Source: Veillonella sp.
Lineage (GTDB): Bacteria > Bacillota > Negativicutes > Veillonellales > Veillonellaceae
Length of the DNA: 13,532 nt
Assembly: GCF_019414865.1 (NCBI RefSeq)
Contig: NZ_DXLG01000040.1
Span: forward strand, 1 to 13,532
Direction of reading: 5' to 3'
In this document: piece after piece, positions 5,573 through 12,991 of the stretch
Numbering within the stretch: the first letter of the stretch is position 1
Layout: each line of letters begins with the position of its first letter
The notes under the pieces: model-generated
What the model was told of the DNA's origin: nothing
The model's input: only the letters and a program-made list of their open reading frames with translations
The model's database searches: none
Program-made: the position numbers and the translations under genes

Positions 5573-7405
5573 ATGTGCGGTATCGTAGGATACATTGGCT
5601 TTAATCAAGCATCTGATTTCTTATTGGACGGTATGGCGAAATTAGAATACCGTGGTTATGACTCTGCAGGCATCGCTATTATTGGTGCTGAAAATGCAAT
5701 CAAAATTCAAAAAAAGGTTGGCCGTCTAGCTAATCTTGAGGCGATTGTAAAAGCAGATCCTAATGAAGGGACTGTAGGTATTGGTCATACACGTTGGGCT
5801 ACTCATGGTCGTCCATCCGATATGAACGCCCATCCTCATGCATCTGAAGATGGTAAATTTGCTGTTGTTCACAACGGTATCATCGAAAACTACATGCCTT
5901 TAAAAGAAGAGCTCATCGAAAAAGGGTACCATTTCAAATCTGAAACTGATACAGAAGTAGTAGCTCATTTATTAGAGGATATGTACGATGGCGATTTCGT
6001 AAGTACTGTACGCCGCATGCTCGCTCGTGTTGACGGTGCGTATGCTCTTGAAATCATCTGTGCTGATGAGCCAGACAAAATCATTTGTACTAAAAAAGAA
6101 AATCCATTGGTTATCGGTCTTGGTAAAGGTGAAAACTTTGTAGCATCCGATATTCCAGCAATCATTAACTACACACGTGATACATACATCTTGAGCGATG
6201 GTGAATTAGCTATCGTAACCCGTGATAATGTATCCGTATTTGACCGTGAAGGTAATGCTATCGATAAAGAAGTATTCCACGTAAGCTGGAATGCAGAGGC
6301 TGCTGAAAAAGGTGGTTATGAACACTTTATGTTGAAAGAAATTCATGACCAACCTAAAGCAGTTCGCGATACATTTGGTACACACATCTCCGAAGATGGT
6401 AAAACTGTACACTTTGAGGAATTGAACTGGACAGCTGATGATGTAGCAGCTTTCAATAAAATCCTCATCGTTGCATGTGGTACAGCATACCATGCAGGTC
6501 TTGTAACAAAACAATATATTGAAAACTTGGCGCGCATTCCTGTAAGTGTGGAAATTGCATCTGAGTACCGTTATAGCAATCCGTTGACAGATGATAAAAC
6601 ATTATGTATCGTTATCAGTCAATCCGGTGAAACATCTGATACATTAGCTGCTTTGAAAGAGGCTAAACGTCTTGGCGCTAAATCCTTGGCAATTACAAAC
6701 GTAGTAGGCTCCAGTATTTCCCGTGAAGCAGATAACACCGTGTACACATGGGCAGGTCCTGAAATCTCTGTAGCGTCCACAAAAGCGTATACTACTCAAT
6801 TAGTAGCAGGCTTGTTGTTCGCTGTATACCTTGGCCAATTGAACGGTAAAATGGATCCGGCTTTAGGCGAAGAAATACTTTGCGGTGTTAAAAACTTGCC
6901 TACATTGATTCATGAAATCTTTGAAGTAGACGAAGATATGAAAGCCTTTGCAAAACATTATGGCTTCAAATCTGATGCGTTCTTCTTGGGGCGTGCTATC
7001 GACTACGCAGTAGCGATGGAAGGTGCTTTGAAATTGAAAGAAATTTCTTACATCCATGCTGAAGCATATGCTGGTGGCGAGTTGAAACATGGTACATTGG
7101 CTCTTATCGAAGAAGGCGTACCTGTTATCGCATTGGCTACACAAGAAGATGTGTACGATAAGATGATCAGCAACATCCGTGAAGTAAAAGCTCGTGAAGC
7201 TGTTGTAATCGGTATTGGCATGAAAGGTGACGAAGAATTATCTAAACACGTAGACCATACAATCTATGTGCCTCGTGCAAATAAATTCATCGCTCCAATC
7301 CTTGCGGTTGTACCATTGCAATTATTGGCGTACTACGCAGCGATTACACGCGGCGCAGATGTAGATAAACCACGTAACTTGGCTAAATCTGTAACCGTAG
7401 AATAA
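5573..7405 (+). CDS. glmS: Glutamine--fructose-6-phosphate aminotransferase GlmS
   Basis: GlmS makes glucosamine-6-phosphate and glutamate from fructose-6-phosphate and glutamine, the committed step to UDP-GlcNAc. Residues 1 to about 240 are a class II glutamine amidotransferase domain. The start MCGIVGYIG places the nucleophilic cysteine at position 1 after Met removal, and HTRWATHG is at 72-79. Two SIS sugar-isomerase domains follow: the first with ACGTAYHAG (301-309) and the phosphate-binding SQSGETSDT (349-357), the second from about 450 onward with the active-site segment EISYIHAEAYAGGELKHG (490-507). The C-terminal PRNLAKSVTVE is the standard GlmS end. The 610-aa length is normal. The SD AGGAGG is 8 nt before the ATG. 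Expression is very probably controlled by the ribozyme in the leader. A strong terminator follows 7 nt after the stop. No anomalies are seen. Confidence 0.98.
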   Translation: MCGIVGYIGFNQASDFLLDGMAKLEYRGYDSAGIAIIGAENAIKIQKKVGRLANLEAIVKADPNEGTVGIGHTRWATHGRPSDMNAHPHASEDGKFAVVHNGIIENYMPLKEELIEKGYHFKSETDTEVVAHLLEDMYDGDFVSTVRRMLARVDGAYALEIICADEPDKIICTKKENPLVIGLGKGENFVASDIPAIINYTRDTYILSDGELAIVTRDNVSVFDREGNAIDKEVFHVSWNAEAAEKGGYEHFMLKEIHDQPKAVRDTFGTHISEDGKTVHFEELNWTADDVAAFNKILIVACGTAYHAGLVTKQYIENLARIPVSVEIASEYRYSNPLTDDKTLCIVISQSGETSDTLAALKEAKRLGAKSLAITNVVGSSISREADNTVYTWAGPEISVASTKAYTTQLVAGLLFAVYLGQLNGKMDPALGEEILCGVKNLPTLIHEIFEVDEDMKAFAKHYGFKSDAFFLGRAIDYAVAMEGALKLKEISYIHAEAYAGGELKHGTLALIEEGVPVIALATQEDVYDKMISNIREVKAREAVVIGIGMKGDEELSKHVDHTIYVPRANKFIAPILAVVPLQLLAYYAAITRGADVDKPRNLAKSVTVE

Positions 7406-7412
7406 TATATAT

Positions 7413-7443
7413 AACCAACAGTGCTTCGGCACTGTTGGTTTAT
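7413..7443 (+). terminator. UUCG-capped terminator after glmS
   Basis: A perfect 12-bp stem (7413-7424 with 7429-7440) is closed by a C(UUCG)G tetraloop, a very stable cap, and followed by TTTATTTC. The weak T-tail and the lack of any visible promoter before trpS suggest incomplete termination, with trpS partly fed by readthrough from glmS. Confidence 0.85.
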
Positions 7444-7463
7444 TTCAATATAGGGAGACTATT

Positions 7464-8450
7464 ATGGCAGTTATATTTTCCGGCATCCAACCAAGTGGGG
7501 AATTAACACTTGGCAACTATTTGGGGGCTTTACGTAATTTCTTAGAGTATCAAGATACTGATGAATGTTATTATTGCATCGTTAACCAACATGCGATCAC
7601 TGTACCGCAAGATCCAAAAGAGTTATTCCAAAATACTCGTAATTTGGCTGCGTTATACCTCGCTGTTGGCCTCGATCCTAAAAAGGTAACATTATTTGTG
7701 CAATCCGAAGTGCCTGAGCATGTTAAACTTGGTTGGGTTATGCAATCTATCAGCTATGTTGGCGAATTAGAGCGTATGACACAGTACAAAGATAAGTCTC
7801 AAAAGCAAGGTGACTCTATTCCTACAGCGTTGCTTACGTATCCACCATTGATGGCGGCAGATATTTTGCTATATGGTACTAACTATGTTCCAGTAGGTGA
7901 GGACCAAAAACAACATCTTGAGTTGACTCGTAATTTGGCAGAGCGTTTTAACCGTAGATTTGGCGAAACTTTCGTAGTACCTGATATCAAGGTAGGCGAA
8001 GGTGGTGCTCGCGTTATGAGCTTACAAGAGCCAACTAAGAAAATGAGTAAATCTGATGATAACCAAAATGCTACAATTCGTCTTTTGGATGCACCAGACT
8101 TGATCGTGAAAAAATTGAAACGCGCTCAAACTGACTCTGATAACGCGGTGCGTTATGATAAAGAAAACAAACCTGGCATTTCTAACTTGATGGGTATTTA
8201 CCGTGCTATCACAAAAGACAGCTATGAAGCTATCGAAGAAATGTATGCTGGTAAAGGTTATGGCGTCTTCAAATCCGATATCGCAGACCTATTGGTGGCA
8301 ACTCTTGAGCCAATTCAACAACGTTACAATGAGTTGATTACAAGCCCTGAACTCGATGTTATTCTCGATGAAGGTGCTGCTAAAGCTCATGCTAAAGCAA
8401 GTCAAATGTATCGTAAAGTAGAGCAAGCTATGGGCTTGTGCCGTAAATAA
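7464..8450 (+). CDS. trpS: Tryptophanyl-tRNA synthetase TrpS
   Basis: A class I aminoacyl-tRNA synthetase that charges tRNA-Trp with tryptophan in the cytoplasm. The HIGH-type motif appears as TLGNYLGAL (15-23) and the KMSKS loop as KKMSKSDDN (192-200). The segment PPLMAADILLYGTNYVPVGEDQKQH (127-151) is the tryptophan/ATP pocket typical of bacterial TrpS. The start MAVIFSGIQPSGELTLGN is family-typical. 328 aa is the usual length for bacterial TrpS. The SD AGGGAG (7452-7457) lies 6 nt upstream of the ATG. It is 58 nt behind glmS with only the terminator between, and 36 nt before the next membrane-protein gene with no terminator, so those two are probably co-transcribed. No T-box is seen upstream, so tryptophan-dependent control by that route is unlikely here. 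Confidence 0.97.
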   Translation: MAVIFSGIQPSGELTLGNYLGALRNFLEYQDTDECYYCIVNQHAITVPQDPKELFQNTRNLAALYLAVGLDPKKVTLFVQSEVPEHVKLGWVMQSISYVGELERMTQYKDKSQKQGDSIPTALLTYPPLMAADILLYGTNYVPVGEDQKQHLELTRNLAERFNRRFGETFVVPDIKVGEGGARVMSLQEPTKKMSKSDDNQNATIRLLDAPDLIVKKLKRAQTDSDNAVRYDKENKPGISNLMGIYRAITKDSYEAIEEMYAGKGYGVFKSDIADLLVATLEPIQQRYNELITSPELDVILDEGAAKAHAKASQMYRKVEQAMGLCRK

Positions 8451-8486
8451 AATCATATAGTAGACTTTCAATTTGTGAGGTAAGCC

Positions 8487-8963
8487 ATGACGAAACAAGA
8501 GGCGATGGAACGCTTTTCATCAGGTACCGTACAACAGAGCTTAGAAATACATCGTGGAATTCAGTGGGCCGGTCGTATCATCGGTCTATTGGTTTGCGCC
8601 TTAATTGTAAAATATATGCCCTCCGATTGGTCTGTGCGTATATGGTATTACCTGTTGTTACTCGTAATATTGTGGACCCTTCATAGATTAGGTGAAAGTC
8701 AAGCATTTATCTGTGAAAAGGGCCTCGTGTTAAAGCGAAGGCCTTTTTCTGTGAAAGAATACTTTCACAGCCTTTTTCATGGCGATGAATATTTTGTCTT
8801 TGTAGATTACAAGCATATTATTGGGTTTACCGAAGGTTGGCGTGAGTTGCAGGCCATGAATGGTCATGGTGGGATTTATGTAATACCATTAGATCTCGCA
8901 CAGGTAGGGTATAAAGACAAAATGGCCATGATTGAAGCGATTCATAAACATTCAGATACATAA
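8487..8963 (+). CDS. Two-helix membrane protein, unknown function
   Basis: A 158-aa protein I do not recognise by family. The N-terminal 25 residues are polar. Two hydrophobic helices follow (about 26-43 and 50-66), separated by a short Pro/Asp loop (MPSDW). A soluble C-terminal domain of about 90 residues starts FICEKGLVLKRRPF and continues with alternating strands (YFVFVDYKHIIGFTEG, GGIYVIPLDLAQ) and a final helix. Two helices followed by a small strand-rich domain is like membrane proteins with a bacterial PH-type domain, but this is a shape-level inference only. The ATG has an SD (GTGAGG) about 8 nt upstream. It follows trpS by 36 nt without a terminator, so it probably shares that transcript. 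Coding potential is good; function is open. Confidence 0.75.
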   Translation: MTKQEAMERFSSGTVQQSLEIHRGIQWAGRIIGLLVCALIVKYMPSDWSVRIWYYLLLLVILWTLHRLGESQAFICEKGLVLKRRPFSVKEYFHSLFHGDEYFVFVDYKHIIGFTEGWRELQAMNGHGGIYVIPLDLAQVGYKDKMAMIEAIHKHSDT

Positions 8964-8979
8964 TGTATACGTATATACA
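8964..8979. promoter_or_regulatory. TGTATA-CGTA-TATACA dyad, possible operator
   Basis: A perfect 6+4+6 inverted repeat directly after the stop codon of the membrane-protein gene. A TATAAT (8993-8998) follows within GGATT-N9-AATCC (8982-9000), so the dyad would sit near the -35 zone of a possible upstream promoter for the ABC operon. No consensus -35 is present. The dyad resembles the GTATAC pair at 5221-5235. Confidence 0.3.
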
Positions 8980-9051
8980 AAGGATTTAGTACTATAATCC
9001 TGTATGATCCATGAGAGAACTAAAAAATCCTAAAATTCATCAAATTAGCTA

Positions 9052-9080
9052 TTTACAACTTTAATGAACTAAAGTATAAT
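9052..9080 (+). promoter_or_regulatory. Sigma-70-type promoter of the amino-acid ABC operon
   Basis: TTTACA (9052-9057), a 17-nt spacer and TATAAT (9075-9080) make the best promoter in the window. The spacer is almost filled by a dyad ACTTTA-N6-TAAAGT (9058-9075), a classical position for a repressor operator. Transcription would start near 9087, giving a leader of about 75 nt. Confidence 0.75.
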
Positions 9081-9091
9081 ACAATCATCGG

Positions 9092-9112
9092 GTACAGACA
9101 TGAGTTCTGTAC
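9092..9112. promoter_or_regulatory. GTACAGA-N7-TCTGTAC dyad in the ABC operon leader
   Basis: A perfect 7-bp inverted repeat with a 7-nt loop, about 5 nt after the predicted transcription start. It could be an operator or a 5' mRNA hairpin. A second small hairpin GGTGT-AAT-ACACC (9137-9149) sits just before the SD of the first gene. Confidence 0.4.
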
Positions 9113-9162
9113 AGCATATATTAGCAAGTAGTTAAAGGTGTAATACACCGTGGAGGATAGTT

Positions 9163-9975
9163 ATGAATTGGAAAAAAATGATGGCCGTTGGCCTTGCAGC
9201 AGTATCTATGATGGTATTTGTAACGGGTTGTGGTAGTGATACTAAAACGGCTAATAAAGAATTACCTAAAAAAATCGTTATCGGCTTAGATGATAGCTTC
9301 CCTCCAATGGGCTTTAAAGATGATAAAGGCGAAATCGTAGGTCTTGATATCGATATGGCTAAAGAAGCAGCTAAACGCGCTGGCATGGATGTGGAATTCA
9401 AAGCTATCGACTGGTCTAGTAAAGAAGCTGAGTTGAAATCTAAAAAAATTGACGCTTTATGGAATGGCTTAACAGTTTCTCCTGAACGTGAGAAAAATAT
9501 TTTGTTCTCCAACACATACATGAAGGATAAACAATACATCGTTGTTCGTAATGATGATGAATCCATTAAATCTAAAGCCGATCTTGCAGGTAAAGTAGTA
9601 GGCGTTCAACAAGCAAGTACTGGTGAATCTGCATTGCAAAACGATCCAAGCGGTAAAACTGTAAAAGAAACTAAATCTTATGCTGATTTTGTAAGTGCTT
9701 TCATGGATCTTGGTATTGGACGTGTTGATGCAGTTATCGCAGATGGTGTTATCGCTCGTTACCTCATGACAAAAGAACCTGGTAAATACAAAATCGTAGA
9801 AGGTACTGATTACGGTGTTGATAACTTCGCTGTTGGCTTCCGTAAAGATGACACTGCATTGCGTGATAAAATCAATGGTATCTTAGCTGAAATGAAAAAA
9901 GATGGTACTGCTGATAAAATCGTTGAAAAATGGTTGGGCTCTAGCGCAGACCTAGATAAGAGCGATGCTAAATAG
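9163..9975 (+). CDS. Amino-acid ABC transporter substrate-binding lipoprotein
   Basis: A 270-aa periplasmic-type binding protein of the SBP_bac_3 (polar amino acid) family that delivers its ligand to the permease encoded next. Residues 1-23 are a lipoprotein signal: basic start, hydrophobic core and lipobox VTGC with lipidated C23. The mature part begins with a Ser/Thr/Lys linker and then PKKIVIGLDDSFPPMGF (36-51), typical of the family. Probable ligand contacts are GLTVSPER with R109 (amino-acid carboxylate), the VGVQQASTGE loop (147-155) and IADG with D194 (alpha-amino group). These positions are assigned by analogy with glutamine- and histidine-binding proteins. The exact amino acid cannot be told from the sequence. 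SD GGAGGA lies about 5 nt before the ATG. It is the first gene of the operon, with a strong hairpin after it at 10045-10077. Confidence 0.93.
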   Translation: MNWKKMMAVGLAAVSMMVFVTGCGSDTKTANKELPKKIVIGLDDSFPPMGFKDDKGEIVGLDIDMAKEAAKRAGMDVEFKAIDWSSKEAELKSKKIDALWNGLTVSPEREKNILFSNTYMKDKQYIVVRNDDESIKSKADLAGKVVGVQQASTGESALQNDPSGKTVKETKSYADFVSAFMDLGIGRVDAVIADGVIARYLMTKEPGKYKIVEGTDYGVDNFAVGFRKDDTALRDKINGILAEMKKDGTADKIVEKWLGSSADLDKSDAK

Positions 9976-10044
9976 TACAATTCGTGATATACTAATAGTA
10001 CTATGGTCAGTTTGTACAACAGATAATTAAAGAACGAAATGTAC

Positions 10045-10077
10045 ACTAGAGAAGAGGCCAGATGCCTCTTCTCTAGT
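10045..10077 (+). terminator. 13-bp hairpin between binding-protein and permease genes
   Basis: Perfectly matched arms (10045-10057 and 10065-10077) with a 7-nt loop, followed by CGTGTTTTG. The stem is strong but the T-tract is short. This suits a partial terminator or a block to 3' exonuclease, which would keep the binding-protein mRNA in excess over the permease and ATPase, as is common in ABC importer operons. It lies directly before the permease SD (AAGGAG). Confidence 0.7.
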
Positions 10078-10098
10078 CGTGTTTTGAAGGAGTATTCC

Positions 10099-10755
10099 AT
10101 GTTAGATTATTTATTGCAGATTATCCCAACCATCGCTGATGGTTTGAAGGTAACCGTATCGCTATTCTGTATTGTATGGATCCTATCCATTCCTGGCGGT
10201 ATTCTACTTGCTTTGGTACGTTTATCTAAATTTACAGTGCTCGACAAAATTGTTGAAGCTTTCGTATATTTGATGCGCGGCACACCACTAATGCTACAAA
10301 TTTTATTCGTCTATTATGCATTACCTATCATTACAGATGGCGCTGTTCAAATGGATGATGCTACAGCAGCGGTGCTTACATTCGTATTAAACTACGCAGC
10401 GTATTTATGTGAAATTTTCCGCGGTGGTATTCAATCCATCTCTCGTGGTCAGTACGAAGGGGCAAAGGTTCTTGGTTTTACCTATGCCCAAACGATGCGT
10501 AAGATCATCTTGCCACAAATGTTTAAACGCGTATTACCGCCACTTGCGAATGAGACAATTAACTTGTTGAAAGATACTTCTCTCGTATACGTATTGGCTA
10601 TGAACGATATCTTGCGTATTACAAAATCTATCGTACAACGTGACTTTGACATCTCTGCCTTCTTGGTGGCAGCTTTGTTCTACTTGATCTTTACCTTTAT
10701 TTTGACAAATATCTTCAACTACTTAGAAAGAAGATTTGCTGTATACGAAGATTAA
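10099..10755 (+). CDS. Amino-acid ABC transporter permease (HisM/GlnP type)
   Basis: A 218-aa inner-membrane subunit of the polar amino-acid ABC importer, expected to act as a dimer. Hydrophobic stretches occur at about 16-40, 54-76, 86-106 and 186-206. The cytoplasmic EAA loop, YEGAKVLGFTYAQTMRKIILPQ (119-140), is the site that docks the ATPase. The segment LMRGTPLMLQILFVYY (58-73) is highly typical of the HisM family. The ATG at 10099 (MLDYLLQIIP) is chosen because AAGGAGT lies 6-7 nt upstream. An in-frame ATG at 10039 would add 20 residues translated through the hairpin, has no SD and gives an unlikely Arg/Glu-rich N-terminus. The length then equals that of family members. The ATPase gene follows after a 113-nt gap. 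Confidence 0.93.
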   Translation: MLDYLLQIIPTIADGLKVTVSLFCIVWILSIPGGILLALVRLSKFTVLDKIVEAFVYLMRGTPLMLQILFVYYALPIITDGAVQMDDATAAVLTFVLNYAAYLCEIFRGGIQSISRGQYEGAKVLGFTYAQTMRKIILPQMFKRVLPPLANETINLLKDTSLVYVLAMNDILRITKSIVQRDFDISAFLVAALFYLIFTFILTNIFNYLERRFAVYED

Positions 10756-10809
10756 TCTATTCTGTAGTTGCTTGTCGTATTTTACATCCAATTATTGTTC
10801 ATATAGCGG

Positions 10810-10829
10810 ACTAATACTCAATGATTAGT
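10810..10829 (+). other. Weak dyad in the permease-ATPase gap
   Basis: ACTAAT (10810-10815) and ATTAGT (10824-10829) can pair around an 8-nt loop in the 113-nt gap before the ATPase gene. It is AT-rich and short, so it may be chance. No convincing promoter or terminator is seen in this gap. Confidence 0.2.
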
Positions 10830-10868
10830 ATGTTTAGATAAAAGGATGCGACGATTTAAGAGGTACTT

Positions 10869-11627
10869 ATGACATTTGTAAATATGGAGCGTATTGAAAA
10901 ACGCTTTAACAATCAAACTGTATTGCGCGATGTATCGCTCAAAATGAATAGAGGGGAAATCGTTTCTATTATCGGTCCTTCTGGGTCTGGTAAATCTACA
11001 TTCTTGCGCTGTTTAGGTCAATTAGAGACTATCGACGGTGGTTCTATTACTGTAGATGGCACTGTTCTTGCTAGCACTGATGCTAATGGCACTGTAAACT
11101 ATGCAAGCCAAGAAACACAACATGACTTGCTATTACGCATGGGCATGGTGTTCCAATCTTTCAATTTATTCCCTCATATGACAGTGCTCGATAATATTAT
11201 GATCGCACCGCGTATGGTAAAAGGCATGAAAGATGATGAGATTTTACCGATTGCAGAGCGATTACTCAATAAAGTTGGCCTATGGGAAAAGCGCAATATG
11301 TATCCATCCCGTTTATCTGGGGGCCAACAACAACGTGTGGCCATCGCTCGTGCATTGGCGATGAATCCAGAAATTATGCTCTTTGATGAACCAACATCTG
11401 CTCTTGACCCAGAGTTAACAGGTGAGGTTCTAAAGACTATTAAACAATTGGCCGATGATCACATGACGATGATTATCGTAACTCATGAAATGAACTTTGC
11501 TCGTGAAGTATCTGACCGTGTCATCTTCATGGCCGACGGTGTCATCCAAGAGGAAGGCACACCAGAGCAAATTTTCAATAATCCACAGAACGATAGAACG
11601 AAAGCGTTCTTGGAGAATATGTTATAG
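10869..11627 (+). CDS. Amino-acid ABC transporter ATP-binding protein (GlnQ type)
   Basis: A 252-aa cytoplasmic ATPase that powers the importer, working as a dimer under the permease. All nucleotide-binding motifs are intact: Walker A GPSGSGKST (36-44), Q-loop with Q96 in VFQSFNLFPHMT, signature LSGGQQQR (149-156), Walker B IMLFDEP (169-175), D-loop SALD and H-loop H206 in VTHEM. The insertion between Walker A and the Q-loop (about 66-88: LASTDANGTVNYASQETQHD) is somewhat longer than in many family members but is known in this group. The SD AAGAGG (10858-10863) lies before the ATG. The next gene begins 8 nt after the stop, with its SD overlapping this stop codon, so the two are translationally coupled. 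Confidence 0.96.
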   Translation: MTFVNMERIEKRFNNQTVLRDVSLKMNRGEIVSIIGPSGSGKSTFLRCLGQLETIDGGSITVDGTVLASTDANGTVNYASQETQHDLLLRMGMVFQSFNLFPHMTVLDNIMIAPRMVKGMKDDEILPIAERLLNKVGLWEKRNMYPSRLSGGQQQRVAIARALAMNPEIMLFDEPTSALDPELTGEVLKTIKQLADDHMTMIIVTHEMNFAREVSDRVIFMADGVIQEEGTPEQIFNNPQNDRTKAFLENML

Positions 11628-11635
11628 GAGGTCTT

Positions 11636-12907
11636 ATGAAGTTACGTTTTATTGCTGCTACATTAGCTGTAATGGCTATGGGCACGACCTCTATTATGGC
11701 GGAAGGTTTGCAGGGTACACCTAGCACACCAATAGCTATTGTAGATTCACAAAAAGACTCTGCATCTATCTTGCCAGAACAATATAAGTCCTATGCTACT
11801 ACGATGAATACAGTGGTTAAGGATTATAAAAATGGCTATACCTTTACGCTTCCTTGGCGTGTAGCAGATGGTGTTAAACTGGATATGGATGTGCGCAGTG
11901 AAAGTGAGCATATTCAAGGCTATTCTTTCAATTTAGCAGGTCCTACACAAGATGATTCCTATACAGTGTCTTTTACAAAGCGCAATAATACACCACAAGA
12001 TGGGGTGTCTCAAAAGGAATGGAATACGACTTGGTATGGCGTGCCAATCAAGGGCATGTCTGATGAAGAATACTTGAGCATTTGGCGTCAACATAGTAAT
12101 GCCTTTGAAAATAATGATATCGTTGGTGGCTTCTTTAACAAAAAAGGTGCTATATCAGCGCGTTGGGATAAGACGACACCAAAATCGTATGCTGAAATGA
12201 CCTCTACAGAGCCTGTTCAATCCGTATTTGAAGCGGAATTCATCATGGATAAGGACCCAACACATCGCTATAATTTAGCTAGTACTTATGCTCCTATTCA
12301 AGGGGAGTTTATGGAACAAGGCTTGATGGAACATACGATTCCGTCCTTTGAATTATTAAATAAAACTGGTTCTAGTACGATTAAAGGTGTTAAACAATTT
12401 ATCTCTGGCACTAGTGATATTAGCATAGCTGAAGGCATCAAATTTAATTATCCAAAAGGATTTACCCGTCTTAATGAAAAGGGGAAAATTGCTTTCACTA
12501 AGCATAATGTACGCCTTGATATTGAATCTTTTACAATTCCAGTACAAGCAGTTAGCACAGGCATGCCTACGATGATGGGCAAACAAATGCTAGGTGATTA
12601 CTATCTTAAACAATTGGTTGAGGTGAATAAGGCAACCATCACTCGATACGAAACGCATATCATCGATGGTAATGTTATGTTCTACTTGGCAGGTCATATG
12701 AAGAATCCTAATACAGCTGATACATCTGCAGCGGCACCGGTATCCTTCGCAGCTACTATTATCTTAGGTAATGAAGGAAATGTAGCTGTGGCTCGTATGA
12801 TTGGCCCAGCAGGCACAAGCCTTAGTACACCAGAGTTTATCGATGTGCTCGATGGATTCAAGTTGACTACTACATTGAATACGAACCCATCTTCGCAAGT
12901 ATTATAA
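11636..12907 (+). CDS. Exported two-domain protein, unknown, coupled to ABC importer
   Basis: A 423-aa protein I do not recognise. Residues 1-22 form a signal peptide (MKLRF, hydrophobic core, cleavage after IMA); there is no lipobox or later membrane helix, so it is probably periplasmic or secreted. The mature part seems to hold two similar domains. One begins GYTFTLPWRV (67-76) and ends IPSFELLNKT (235-244). The other begins GIKFNYPKGF (267-276) and ends VLDGFKLTTT (404-413). This opening strand with Pro and closing hydrophobic strand is reminiscent of PsbP/Mog1-like sandwich folds, an inference from pattern only. The SD AGGAGGT (11626-11632) overlaps the ATPase stop, and the ATG is 8 nt downstream of it, so it is co-translated with the importer genes. 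A link to amino-acid uptake or envelope stress is plausible but unproven. No terminator with a strong stem follows directly. Confidence 0.85.
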   Translation: MKLRFIAATLAVMAMGTTSIMAEGLQGTPSTPIAIVDSQKDSASILPEQYKSYATTMNTVVKDYKNGYTFTLPWRVADGVKLDMDVRSESEHIQGYSFNLAGPTQDDSYTVSFTKRNNTPQDGVSQKEWNTTWYGVPIKGMSDEEYLSIWRQHSNAFENNDIVGGFFNKKGAISARWDKTTPKSYAEMTSTEPVQSVFEAEFIMDKDPTHRYNLASTYAPIQGEFMEQGLMEHTIPSFELLNKTGSSTIKGVKQFISGTSDISIAEGIKFNYPKGFTRLNEKGKIAFTKHNVRLDIESFTIPVQAVSTGMPTMMGKQMLGDYYLKQLVEVNKATITRYETHIIDGNVMFYLAGHMKNPNTADTSAAAPVSFAATIILGNEGNVAVARMIGPAGTSLSTPEFIDVLDGFKLTTTLNTNPSSQVL

Positions 12908-12951
12908 TATACACATAATATTCTTTTATTTGTATAATTCTGTATAATTTG

Positions 12952-12960
12952 TGCTATAAT
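12952..12960 (+). promoter_or_regulatory. Extended -10 promoter of the universal stress gene
   Basis: TGcTATAAT (12952-12960) is a perfect extended -10. Two further TATAAT boxes lie 10 and 22 nt upstream (12933-12938 and 12943-12948), and TTGTAT (12930-12935) could act as a loose -35 with a 19-nt spacer. Transcription would begin near 12967. Another TATAAT at 13008-13013 offers an alternative start closer to the gene, but lacks a -35. Confidence 0.5.
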
Positions 12961-12968
12961 AAAAGAAA

Positions 12969-12991
12969 TCCTCTAGAAAAAGAGGAGTTTT
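12969..12991 (+). terminator. Short hairpin with T-run before the usp gene
   Basis: TCCTCT (12969-12974) and AGAGGA (12981-12986) pair around a 6-nt loop, followed by GTTTTCC. If the promoter at 12952-12960 is real, this hairpin is the very 5' end of the stress-protein mRNA. Otherwise it would be a weak terminator of the ABC operon. A second small stem ATCCC/GGGAT (13041-13045 with 13052-13056) sits just before the SD. Confidence 0.45.

Noticed and set aside
8964..9162. T-box or amino-acid riboswitch before the ABC operon
   Set aside because: No T-box sequence, anti-terminator or known riboswitch core is visible. The predicted leader is only about 75 nt.
10039..10098. Upstream in-frame ATG extending the permease by 20 residues
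   Set aside because: It has no SD, the codons run through the 13-bp hairpin, and the ATG at 10099 has AAGGAG at proper spacing and gives the family-typical N-terminus.
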